From: Poecilobothrus nobilitatus
Lineage: Eukaryota; Arthropoda; Insecta; Diptera; Dolichopodidae
Length of the DNA stretch: 64,000 bases
NCBI GenBank assembly: GCA_947095535.1
Contig: OX352774.1
Coordinates: 117,245,996-117,309,995 of the forward strand
Direction of reading: 5' to 3'
Shown: piece after piece, positions 9,080-20,743 of the stretch
Numbering within the stretch: position 1 is the first letter of the stretch
Layout: each line of letters begins with the position of its first letter
The notes under the pieces: generated by a model
Database searches by the model: none
What the model saw: the letters and a program-made list of their open reading frames with translations, nothing else
Told to the model about the DNA's origin: nothing
Made by a program: the position numbers and the translations under genes

Positions 9080-10794
9080 TAAGTTACTGTTACCCATCTC
9101 AACAATTATGGCTACTCTTATATTTATAAAAATTGTTGGTTGAGGAATAATTAAGGCTGAAAATACTTTTGAAAATTTTTCTTTTCCATTTTACTATTCT
9201 AATTTTCATAATATTGAAAATATTTTATTTTTCTTCTGAAAAGAAGTCGCAAGAAAATAAAGAAAAATTTCTTTTAATGAAAAAGAACAATTTTTCCTTT
9301 TTTCTTTCTATACTTTGTGAACTTCTATACGTCATATTAAAGGCGACAAATTTTTATATAATTCTATCTTTTTATAATTTAACAGTTTTTTTTTTCTATT
9401 TTTATGTACCACTATGAACTTTTCTAGTAAAAAAAGAAAAAAAAAACAAAAAGAATAAAAATAATTGTAACAATTGTATAATGTAATTGTAATAATTGTA
9501 TAATGTAACAATTGTAGTGTAAACACAACAATAAACATGACACTTTTAGTTTAAAAAGATTCCCATTCAAGTGAAAGAGAATCATTCCATCATTTTCAAT
9601 TTAGAAAGCCCTGAGTTCTATTAAAAATAGACGAAATAATAAAAAGATATTTGTTTTTATTACAATAGAAATTTTTTTTTATTATTTTGTATATCTGGAG
9701 TAAAAGGAAAAACAATTTAAATTCTTTAAGAAGTTTATGTAGGAAAAAAATAACCAGAATTTGAGGAAATCATTTTAAGAAAACTTAAATTATTCTTGAG
9801 GCAATTGGTTTTAATTTTTAATAATTATATTGCTGATTCCTTAATTGTAGGATTAATCCATTTAAAATAAGAGTCTGCCATTAAGTTTTGTGCTCAGTAC
9901 AGTACAATTATATATTTCAATTTAATTTTGTTTTTGTTGCCTGAACAGAAGTTATCGAGGTTCTATAGTATCTATGTAACGGTATCGATAATCTGCAAAT
10001 TCAAAACACACGTTTTAAACTAAAGGATTGCTATATAATTATAATAGGTTTAAATTATTTGTTCTACAAGGTGCTGCTTTTCATAACTTTTAGAGTATTA
10101 AAAAGTTCTAATTTTGTAACGGGGCTTAATATTTTAGATTTACTCAGTAAACTCCTTTTCAAAGTGTATTATATAATGCTTTCGTCCAATTTGTAAGCGC
10201 TGAATGTTTCGATTCTTGAAAATGTTATTTTACCTAAAAGTTTAACTAAAGTTTTAGAACATTTAAGCCGTTGTAGTTTTCAGAAATAAAAAATATGCTT
10301 CTGTTAAATTTTAAATAAAATATTAGTGTACACAGATTATTATTATGAAGTTCAGTTAAAAAAATATTCAAGAAATTTTTTTAGATGTTGTGCGTGCGTA
10401 AAATATTTTCTGCCTTATTATAATTTTTTTTTTAACTTGATTTATTACCACTCTATTACTGTTCCAGTACTTATTTATGTCATTAGAAATATAAATTTCT
10501 ATAACTGTAAGATAAACTTATTTTTTCTTTAAAAAAAAACTTTTTTTGCCTTTTTTATTTCAGTTACATTAACATAATCCTAATATTACATAATATACTA
10601 AGTACATATATTGATCTACAACTTTAATTTCAGTCGATTTTTATAGTTACAAATAAAACGGCAAAAAAAATATGCTTAAACAATATAAATTTTAAGTTTT
10701 AGATTGAATAAAAATCATCAACACTTTCATGAATATCTTTTAAAATATGTTTAAAGTATTAAATTTAAAACCAAAAGAGTTCCAAAGTACGGTA
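9080..10794. other. AT-rich intergenic stretch
   Basis: There are short runs of T/A and small open frames of AT-rich composition, none with recognisable protein motifs. I see no repeat with defined ends. Confidence 0.45.
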
Positions 10795-11320
10795 AGAGTT
10801 TCTCAATTTACTTATTAGGTTCGCTCAGTTCGTCCGTTCGGCTATTTACAAAACTAACCTAGTTTATGATACAACAATGAAATCAACTATTCATAAGTTT
10901 CTTAAAAAAATGATTGTTGTTGAACATTTTCTTATGTAGCCTTACCGGAAATACAGTCTCTCAAAGTTGTAGAAAACCTTTATTTTCAAATGTTCATATC
11001 TCAAATTCTGCTTAATATTTTTTTAACTAGTGACGTCAAACGACAGTACAATTTTTCAGCTTTGCAAATCCTAATTAAACAATTCTTTTCAATTTGGTAT
11101 TTAAATTTGCGTTATACGATTTAATTTTGCAAGATTTTGCTACTTTATAACTGTAACACTCTTCCAGTTAGATTTTAAGAACTAAGAGAAGAAAAATCTT
11201 TTAGAATTAGCATAAAGAAATTTTTTCGTACGTTCTTCCGTTAAAAAATTGTTTGAGATCCAAAAATCAAAATATGCTATTTTTAAACACATGTAGCTTA
11301 AGTATCGTTTTGCTTTCCGT
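10795..11320 (+). mobile_element. DINE-like element, subfamily D, copy 1 (decayed)
   Basis: The sequence from 'ctcagttcgtccgttcggc' through 'tgaacattttcttatgtagcc..accggaaatacagtctctcaaagtt' to 'tatttttaaacacatgtagctta' lines up, with many changes, with 30960-31640 and with the minus-strand copies at 14150-14480 and 40790-41335. The start region has the GTCCGTCC-like motif common to the DINE-like families. Boundaries are approximate. Confidence 0.5.
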
Positions 11321-13004
11321 TTTGATTTGTACCTATTTTTATGCAATTCAGTTATTTCTGTATAATTTCAATTATTTTCAGTTATTTATTTTATAAAGGT
11401 TTCGGAGACCGGTGGTTAACAACATTTCATATACCTAGATAAGGAACGTTTTATACAAAACCAAAGTACTGTCCTATTATTACTTCATTTACAGTAGAAG
11501 GGCTACTTATTGTTTATATTGGCAGTTTAAAATTTGACACTAATATCCACATTAAGGATATGTTTGAATCTGGAGATTGTTACTGGTTAAAAAATTAGTT
11601 TGATTTAGTGAGTAAGTTACATACTGTAATCATTTTAGTTTCAGGCTAAGTTCTTTTTAAGTTTTTATCTTTTTTGTTTTATGTAAATGAAAATAAATTG
11701 ATTTTTTTATAATTTTATTAAGAGTGAATTAAATCAAAAATAATATGTAAAACAAATATTTTCTAAAATATGTTTTTATCAAAACCGAATTCGCCCCCTA
11801 AAAAGCAGAAAATAAATTGAAAATTACTGTAGAACTTGAGCATTTTGGACTGTTATAATATAAAAATAATTTGTTGAATGCGAAAAATATTGGAAAAAAA
11901 ATGTAAAAAGGAATATATGCATACTTCTTTATATTTCTGTTTCTAAATACATATTCTGGAAAAAGCATATAACCTTGATGACATAACCAACTAAAAATCA
12001 CTTCAAGTTCAGAATATCTCATAAACATCTCAAGTAATATGTAAATACTCAGAATATCAGGAATACGTAAAACTCTTTGTAACCAATTATATTATTTTTT
12101 TTCCATATATTTAAACATATTTCGTGGCGTTTCCGAATTATTGTAATAAACATTATATTTTATCATTAAAAATATAGAAAAACGTTACGTTATATAACTC
12201 TTTAATTATTTAATATTAGTTCTAAGTTATAATATGCATTATCAAATTTAGCAGTAACATAAATTTTAAGTTCCTTGATATTCAATTTAAGTATTCTTAA
12301 CAACAATTACGTTTCATGTTTTAAATTTCCAAAAAAAGAACCTATTAGAAAATTATGAATTAGCATAAAAATCGGATTGGCAAGAGATCCTCGTCTCAAT
12401 TTTCCAAAGAAATTTTGTGATTGGTTATCAGTTTGAAATTCAAACGAAAATTCAAATTAATAATCCAATTAATAATAGTAATTTTTGTTTTTTTAATTAA
12501 AATTTTCTAACTTAATTTCTAAACTAAAATTCTTTATAAAATTGGTTTTGCGAATTTTTGTATTGCCCATACTATATCAATCACCCACAATCAAGTTTAG
12601 TTAACGAGCTTTAACCGTGGGAAAATAAATGAAGGTATTTTTTTTAACAAGTTATATTTTAATTAAAACATTTAAATATTTTAATTTTGAATACACAAAA
12701 GATGTCCTAAAGATGAAATTTTATGGTGGCCTTCGGAAGAAATTTGGAAAAATGATTATTTTCTCAGTTATTAAAGTTTATGCTTTACCACTATTTCATT
12801 TTTGACTATTTCCATAAGAATGATGTGTAAATTTTGAACAGAGCTTTTCCTCTAATTTAATTTCCTTTCTCTATGTCAGGGCCTGTGATAACAGTATTGT
12901 AGGTTATGGTTATGCTAAATGCTAATACAAAACACATATGCAATGGACATCTAGATTATACTAAATTATTATAAGAGGAAAGATCAAAATAAAATGAATC
13001 TATT
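11321..13004. other. AT-rich intergenic stretch
   Basis: Nothing supportable was seen between the two DINE-like elements. Confidence 0.45.
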
Positions 13005-13790
13005 GCACAAGCACCACCAAATTTTACAGAAGTTGTTGCCATAAAACTTGACCATCATTTATAAAATTTTAGTCGCCTAGTTTCATTAAATTCCAAGAGA
13101 TGCAAAAAGCTTGAACAGGCTAGTTTAAACCAACCAAATTTTACAAAAAATGTTGGCATGTAACTCGACACCTTTTCACTAAATTTCAGATAGCTAGCTT
13201 CAATAGACACTGAGTTATTTTCATTTAAAAAGAGAAGTTGTATGGCAGCTACCCGAACATGTTGCACTAATAGAACCAAATTTTACAGAAGTTGTTGCCA
13301 TAAAACTTGATCATCATTTGTAAGATTTCAGGCACCTAGCTTCATTAAGTTCCAAGAAGTGCAAGAAGCTTGAACCGGCTACTTTAGACCAGCCAAATTT
13401 TACAGAAGCTGTTGCCATAAAACTTGATCATCATTTGCAAAATATCAGATACCTAGCCTGAATAGACATTGAGTTATTTCCATTTAAAGAAAGAAGTTGT
13501 ATGGCATCTACTCGAACCCGGTAGCCGAAAATGCTGGATTTAAACAGCAAAACTAACAATTTTGTGACGTAGTGACGTGAAAAGTGACTTAAAAAAAATC
13601 TCAGCCTCCTAGCTCCTTTATTTTTTGAGTTATCGTGCCGACGGACTAACGTAAATGGCTTAATCGACTTAGAATTCGATTCTGAGTCGATCCATACTTT
13701 TGACACTATATCTAACTCGACTCTTTTAAAGTGTCATAAACGTAATGGCAAATTTATTATACTCTTGAACATAGTTCATACGGGTATAAA
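13005..13790 (-). mobile_element. DINE-like element, subfamily A, copy 2 (3'-truncated)
   Basis: The 5' terminus is at about 13790 (minus strand: TATACCCGTATGAACTATG). It is followed by the family blocks: the GAATTCTAAGTCGATTAAGCC region, the 'cacgataactcaaaaaataaaggagctaggaggctga' line, and three partial tandem units with 'ttgttgccataaaacttgatcatcat' (here on the plus strand). The 3' hairpin end seen in copies 1, 3 and 4 is absent, so the copy is truncated near 13005. Confidence 0.7.
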
Positions 13791-14149
13791 AAAAAGACAG
13801 AATGCAAAACTTCAAATTTAAGAAAACCCGATATAACCGACCGATATAAACCCGAAAAACCATTAGCACATGAAGTTTAAATTTTTAAGTCTCGCTTTAT
13901 ATATTGTGCACAAATGCGCGAAAATTGCAAAATTTAAATTTTTAACCAGCTCATAAACAGGGGAAGGTGCGAAAATAGTTATATACTAAATCTGAAAAAT
14001 CTATCTTCACTCTAAACTTTAAGACTCTATTTAACAGCTTTGAGTAGATATCAAGAATGCAAAATCAAAGAAAATGTCACAAAACATAATTAAATAGTAA
14101 ATTTAAAAAAATTCTATAACTATAATATTGATTTATAAAGGTAAAAAAA

Positions 14150-14480
14150 AAGTTTTGTCGAGTGACCTTTTTAAATTGATGCCAAACCTGATATATACAC
14201 ATATAAATAAAGAGTTTTTTCAAAGTTTTAGGGGCCGTAACCTCATTCTTCATGTAACCCTATTATGAATGAAGCTTCAAGAAAAGTTGTTCTACAACAT
14301 TAATTTTTTTATAAGACCTGGTCATAGTTAAAATTTTTTTCTCTATCTTTAACAGTGTAAAAGTTTTCTAACCAGATGCACGGATGGACAGAGTGAAACT
14401 AATAGACACTTTTTTTCCAATTTTTTTTTTGTAAATATGCTAAAAAGTATTAAGCAGAATCTAAAATATACTCATAATTC
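14150..14480 (-). mobile_element. DINE-like element, subfamily D, copy 2 (fragment)
   Basis: On the plus strand the text 'tttcaaagttttaggggccgtaacctcattcttcatgtaaccc' and 'aaagttgttctacaacat', plus the terminal 'ggatggacagagtgaaactaatag', is the inverse of the D copy at 30960-31200. The ends are not defined. Confidence 0.5.
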
Positions 14481-15859
14481 ATAGTTAAAATTTTATTATT
14501 CCACCCAGTGTTGCACCAAATTTCTGTAATTTTTCTAAAAATTTGACATATAAGAAAAAATTGTAACTTCCATACACGGGAGACTTATCAATGTTTTGTA
14601 AACACGGACGGCAAACAGAGTTACTAATAAGCAAATCTTTTAATTTTTTTTTTCTTCACAATTACTTTAAAACTTGAAACCTAATTCAGTCTAGGTTTTT
14701 GAACTCTATCAAATTTCCGGGTTATTTTATTTTATTTTTGTTTATTATGTTTTTGATTTGTTTTAGTTTTTTGTTTTTGTGTTTTTTATTAACAATCAAT
14801 AATAAAAAAATTATTTCAAATTTTTTATAAAAATTCATATACACTTACCTATATAATAAAATTTTTTAACATTAATTCATTCCAAGGGTGCTACACAACA
14901 AATTAGTATGTTAAATTACCAAAAATTATATATAAAACATAATATTAACTATGAGTTATACTATAAATATTTAAATAATTGATTATTTTTTAACGAAAAA
15001 TTAAAATAGAAGGCAGTTTTTTTTTATCTAATAACTTTTACTTTATAACTCAGGGGTTAACTAAATTTTTTTGTTGTTGTTTTTATATTGTTATTTATTT
15101 CTATATTTACTAACCACTTATTTTTTATTAACAAGTTTTGCTAGTTTCTCCCCCCCCCCCCCCCCTCTTTTTTATCCAAATTGTTATCAAAAATAAATTA
15201 AGTAATTTACAGTGTTTTATGTTGGTATTATAAATATTATATACCATTCAAAATATACTTAGATTTAAAAATCATAATTGTATAGGTATATTATTTTTCG
15301 AAAGAACTATTTTTTTTCAAATTATAGGCTATGCTGTATCAAATCTTATCATGAAATATTTGTCATAGAAAAGTTAATCATCTTAAGTAACCAAAATTAA
15401 AACCATTCTGTACCAGATAACTTTAAATAGAATTTGAAACAAAAACTTACAGTTATAGAAATTAAGCATGAATATGTAAAAAAATGTAAATCAGCTGTGT
15501 CCACCACAGAACCGAACCTATCACAGGAAAATTTAATATTTGTTTTTTTTTTTAATATGGTTATGGTTATTTAATATCGTTAAAGACAGCTAAAAGTGGT
15601 TAGTGCACGTAGTCCTAAAAGTATTATCCTTGTTGCAAATAAGTAGCTAGATACATATATATATATATTAAAGGAATGTAAACGTTTTTTACAAAAAAAA
15701 AAAATGCTCAGCCAAATTCTAAAGAAGTATAATAACAATAAAAATGTATATTTATAATGTATGTTCATTAATTTTGTATTATCTATATTATATGTAAATT
15801 TCATGCATAAAATAATAAAATTGGAAAGAAAAAAAGATTTTCATATCTTAGTATCCTAT
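14481..15859. other. AT-rich intergenic stretch
   Basis: Apart from the C16 run, I see no supportable feature. Confidence 0.4.
15150..15165. repeat. C16 homopolymer run
   Basis: Sixteen consecutive C residues stand out in otherwise AT-rich DNA. Length is likely uncertain because homopolymers slip in replication and sequencing. Confidence 0.9.
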
Positions 15860-16200
15860 CTATTAGTAAAAATGACTATAAAAAAAGTCGTGTGAAAATA
15901 AGGACAAACCTAAAAGTTTGTAGAATCAAAACATTTTTTATGAGAAAGTTTTTGCTCTTAACTTGTGTAACAACTTTAACTTAATATCTTAAATATAAAA
16001 TTTTATCGAATTCCTTTCAGGTATTTGAGCTGTACATGCGCCTACAGACAGCCAGAAAAAACACCATTCCAAAAACACTTAATTCAAATTTCTACGTATA
16101 GGAGAAATCCATATGCAAAAATCTGATGTTCGAAATTTTTGTTCTATCACAATACCTTCCTTATATATTAAATGTATACGATCGTTAAAAAGAAAACAAA
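15860..16200 (+). repeat. Interspersed repeat family E, copy 1
   Basis: The stretch shares ordered blocks with 61600-62075: 'gtgtaacaactttaacttaat', 'gagctgtacatgcgcctacagac', and 'caataccttccttatata...gtatacgatcgttaaaaag'. Spacing is similar in both. The 'cacagacagac..' block resembles the GTCCGTCC region of the DINE-like families, but no terminal inverted repeat was found, so the class is open. Confidence 0.45.
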
Positions 16201-18361
16201 TTTTTAAATAAAATAAATTTTTTGTAATTCAGTCATTTAATTTACCATAAACTATGAATTGTCTATTAACATTTTTACTTTTACTTTATTTAATTATTGT
16301 ATCTTATAATTTCCAAGTTTAACTTTTTTATCTTACCATTTCTCTTAAATTTGGTTTTTATTAATTTAACCTCTCTTAAATCATACATAATATACACTTG
16401 TATATTACAAAAATTATAATAGTGTAAATTCTCACCTTTGAATCATTCATTATTAAATTCAGATATCAAAAATATCCAAATTGATTACATTTTCGAAAAA
16501 TTATTTTCGAATAAACATTAGTTTAACGAATTTAATACGATCGTAATGTTCATATATGTGTACATCGGTATTTTAATAAAATAAATTAAAAAATTAATAT
16601 CAATAATAACGATAAAAATAAAAAACAAGAAATAAAAATCAAAATAGTTGAGAATTAATTTAAAACCATGATTTGAACGCGCTTTAAAACGAAAAAAATA
16701 CTTCAACTCTGGCGGAAGCCATGTGTAACGAAAGATACAAAAAGAAACAAAAAACAAATTCACAGCGTGTTTAGTTTTTTTGTTTTTAATTAATTTATTT
16801 TTTTGAATTAATTTTAATTATTGTTTTTATTTTCAAGTTATATTGAATAATTATTAGGAAATAATTATAAATATTATAGAAAATTAGAAATTGATAGTGA
16901 ATTGATAATGAAAAGGAACTCTGAAGCAAAAAAAAAAAACAAATTAAATTGATTTGATGTCAAGTAAAATGTCGAATTAAAATGTGTGAATTTTTTTATT
17001 TCAAATCAGAAGCAAATTTCTTTTTAAAGTAGGTAATTAAAATAATAATATCAGTTTTTTTTTTTATTTATATTCAAATATGAAATTTATACAAAATTTG
17101 CGAAAATTGTGTTAAAAATTAAATTATTTGTTACGGTTTTGTATTAAATTAAAAATAGTATTGCAAACAGTAATGAACTGTTAAACAAAGTAGTGAAAGT
17201 GAATATCACTTCAGTGAATATGGATCAAATTTAAAATCAACTAATTTTTTATTGAAAATTTTTTTTATATCAAAATTATTTTACATATAAACATTGACAA
17301 TTGACTGTCACCTTAAAAAAAGTTAAATAATTTCTGAATGTTTAAAATTTTCTTTAGTAACCGAGTAAATGACTTTTCAAAAATCGAAACTTTACATATT
17401 TTTTCTTACTTTTCTTAATATGTTTTATATAAGTTTCTATACTATAGTATTTGTATATAAAATAAGTCAGTTTTTTGTATGCTACTAAATAGTTTTAAAC
17501 AGCTAAATTTAATTATTCATTTTACTGTTTTTAATAGAAGTTAAAGAACTTGTCGAACTTTTACCAAATACTTGAAAATATGCAATATTTAATTTTAAAT
17601 TTGAAACAAAAGAACTAAGTAATGAAACTAATTCTAGCACTTTTTTTTCTTTGGGCAAGGATGGTGAGAATCATCGAAAGATATTGTACGCAACACAGTT
17701 ATGTTAAACTTTAACTCACTCAACACAAGCCCCGTCTTAAACTAGTCTAAAAAGACTAACCATTGATTTTGCGTTAACTCTTATAGATCTACTGAAATTG
17801 CAGATCTTCGCAAAGCACTTAGAAATGATGCTTAAAAACTTATTTTACAAAAAACATTTGTTTCAATAGGTATTCTAATTTATCAAATTAAATTGAAATA
17901 GGATTCGCATCGAGAGCGGCGTCGTATTAAGTCAAACGGGAAATTTATTTTTGCGGACAGCAAATTTAAATTAAAAAATTAGGGGATCAATAGTGAAAAT
18001 AAAATTTTGGAATTAGGGGACCAATAGTGTAACATTTATTTGGAATTTTTGAGATAAAAAATTAAAAAAAATCTTAAGTGGAAGTGGGTGAAATTAGTAT
18101 TATAAAATCGCCATTTGGCGTAAAAAATTTTACATTATATATTGTTGACTTGGAAACGGTATTTTATATTGTTTACTTAATATAAACAAAGTGCCTATAG
18201 AAAATATTTGCATACTTTTAGGCAGTATTTTAGTATGTAAAAATGCATATAGAGGATTTAAAAATAATATTAATATCAATAAAATTTAAAACTGTACTAA
18301 AAACTTTTTATTGCATTCGCAAAGATAGTTCTTGAAAACTTTTAAAATAGTGTGTGATTCG

Positions 18362-18397
<36 letters not shown>

Positions 18398-18599
18398 AAC
18401 AAGGTAAACAGTTTAAATAATAAGAATAAAAACAAATAGTTGTATGAAAAACTAAAAAACTGTGAAAACTTTAATAAAAATAAATAAATTAAAATAAAAA
18501 CATTTAGATAAAATTGGCTTAAATCAACTCTGATAAAAGAATAAGCTAAAAAACTAGAGTGTAATACAGGGATAAAAAGTACTTTAAATTGGGTAAGAA
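16201..18599. other. AT-rich stretch with A28 run
   Basis: No gene was seen. A run of 28 A residues (18369-18396) could be the tail of an older retrocopy or slippage; no body is recognisable upstream of it. Confidence 0.4.
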
Positions 18600-18971
18600 T
18601 ATTTTAAATATAATAACCATCTTTTTCAAGGATATTCCGGAGAGGCTGGAATTATCCAACCGCTTATAGTGGTAAGCTAAGGCATTAAACCGGCCAACTA
18701 TTTCACAGGAGGGTACTGTGGGATAGGAGGCAGGTAGACAAGACATTTCGCTTGACAGGCTAGGTTTATTTGCCTGTTATAAGCATATAGTACCAACTAT
18801 TCAAAGAATTAAAAAAACGGACAGCTCACTAGTTTATTGAAGAATAAATTGGTTGAGCACCTGACCGAACTGTAGGGGTGCGTAATATATATTTAGAACT
18901 CTATATTATAAAAACAAATATTTACCAAGAAGATACGAAGAAAACTATTAGTTAGTGCATAAGCACCCGAC

Positions 18972-20743
18972 ATGCCTCCCAAAGGGGGCAACAATCCGTA
19001 TGGGCTGTTGGAAGACCCTCCCAACCCCAAGAAACTAAAAACAGGAGAAAAAAAGTCAACACTGGGGATTGCCTTTCCGGCGCTAGGCATGAGAAACGCC
19101 GATTTAGAGAAAAATTTGTAATCCTGAAACCTAAAGATCAGAATAAATGTATGAGGGACTTCAATGTATGGACCTTATGTAGACAAGTGGCGGACATCTG
19201 CGTAGGAAGCAAGTCGAAGTTCAACAGGGACGGAAACTTAATCACAGAAGCACCAAATAAGAGAGAGGCGGAAAAGCTAATTAAAACTAAGTTCATCCTC
19301 CTAAAGCCGACAGAAAGCGTGGAAGTACAAGTTGAATATTTCAGAGCACTGAACCAATCAAAAGGGATCTTCTTCGCTTATGATTTGGCCAGCGACATGT
19401 ATGATGACAAAGAAATTATTGAAAATATAAATAAGGACAACAAGGGAGTGGAAGTGGTTGATATCTACCGCTTCCCTGGCCGGAAACCTGACCGGAATGG
19501 GCAAATAAGGAAGTACAGTGGTGCGATCAGCGCAACTTTTGAATCATGCGAACCACCAGAGACCCTAAAAATAGCTTTTTCTGTAGTTCAAGTGAGAAAA
19601 TCGTACCCCAACCCAATGCGTTGTAATAGGTGTCAACGATTGAACCACCGCGAGAAATTCTGCAAGTCAAAAGCGAATTGTTCAAAATGCAGTGGTGAAT
19701 TAGTAGACGCAGAAGCAGAGGAGCACAAGAAAAGCTGCTTAGTAAAGAGATGCATAAACTGCTACGCTGAAGAATGGGAGGATAATCATGCGCCTAATGA
19801 CAAGGACTGCCCTTCTTACATAAAGGAGAAGGAGGTCCTCCAACTAAAAACTGATTATAGAATCACCAAAGGGGAGGCGTACAAATTATACAAAAGAAAC
19901 AAAGGGCGAACTGACGCCATAAACTCAAGCAAAACAATTATAAGAACAGACAAACCATTCATAGGTTATGCCAATACGGTTAAGGAAGCCACACCAAGTC
20001 TTTCAACAACCATGGTGGCTACCCCAAGTGCAGTCACAGGTGCAATCATAAAAAACACGCTAAACCATACCGGAAATAACTCTAACCAATTTATCAAGAG
20101 AAAAGAAGCAGAGAACATTACAAATCCAAAAGAAATTTGTCAGACACCATTAATAAACAATACAGGAAAGACACTACAACATCAAATGAACCTACAAAAT
20201 CATAATACCCATACAGAATTAGAAACAAAAGTTCAAACTCATCAAAAACCCCAGCCAATAGTAGTAAAAAAGCAAATAGAGAAACCAATCCAAGCAAAAA
20301 TTCAAAACCATAACAAAGATCAGACCCCAGAGCAAAAAACAAACGATTTAATAACAAATCACTCATCTTATGAAGAATCAAACATTCAACAAGAAATTAC
20401 CAAAAAATCAGAAAAGCCGCAAAACAAAGAAACTTATTTTATAAATTCGTCCTCCTCGGAAGACGAAAACCAGATAACAAGAAAAACAAGAGCAGCAATC
20501 AAACGCAACAAGAACAAACAAAAGAATTCAAAGACCTCAGGAAGTACAGGGAAATTGGAAAAGATGGATGTGGAAGCATCCACCAGTGGAAAAACACAAA
20601 TTACAGAATACATGGGAAGTTTGGTAACTGCCCTGGATCATCCAGCTATCTATAGCAATTCGATATTAAAGGCAGACAATAATTACGAAAAAGCGGCTCT
20701 ACCAAGCAAGAATATTGGCCAAGGCCAAACTGATCTTGACTAA
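18972..20743 (+). CDS. LINE ORF1 (Gag-like nucleic-acid-binding protein), frame changes at 19112-19118
   Basis: ORF1 proteins of I-like LINEs bind the element RNA and form the particle that carries ORF2. From the ATG at 18972 (start MPPKGGNNPYGL) the frame runs 49 codons to a TAA at 19119-19121. The -1 frame is open from 18956 to 20743 and holds the rest of the protein (530 codons from an internal ATG at 19151). Its upstream part (VILKPKDQNK) clearly belongs to the same protein. Counted from M19151, three CCHC knuckles lie at 158-171 (C-x2-C-x4-H-x4-C), 177-196 and 201-220. They are followed by a long Gln/Asn/Lys-rich tail. The frame change coincides with the heptamer A_AAT_TTG, so either a one-base deletion or programmed -1 frameshifting explains it. 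The stop codon overlaps ORF2. Confidence 0.82.
19112..19118 (+). other. Candidate -1 frameshift heptamer A AAT TTG
   Basis: In the frame of the ATG at 18972 the codons are AAT TTG TAA. The heptamer fits the X XXY YYZ rule (X=A, Y=T, Z=G), and slipping back one base leads exactly into the long ORF1 frame. A stop codon follows at once. Chance or a one-base loss in the A run (19108-19114) is the plain alternative. Confidence 0.4.

Noticed and set aside
16518..16763. 81-codon minus-strand frame with a hydrophobic C-terminus
   Set aside because: No start context, promoter or motif; the hydrophobicity follows from TTT/ATT-rich DNA.
18400..18600. Target-site duplication for the I-like LINE
   Set aside because: The text 'taaataaattaaaataaa' near 18480 resembles 'aaataaattgaaatataaa' behind the LINE tail, but it has mismatches and low complexity, so it is not convincing.
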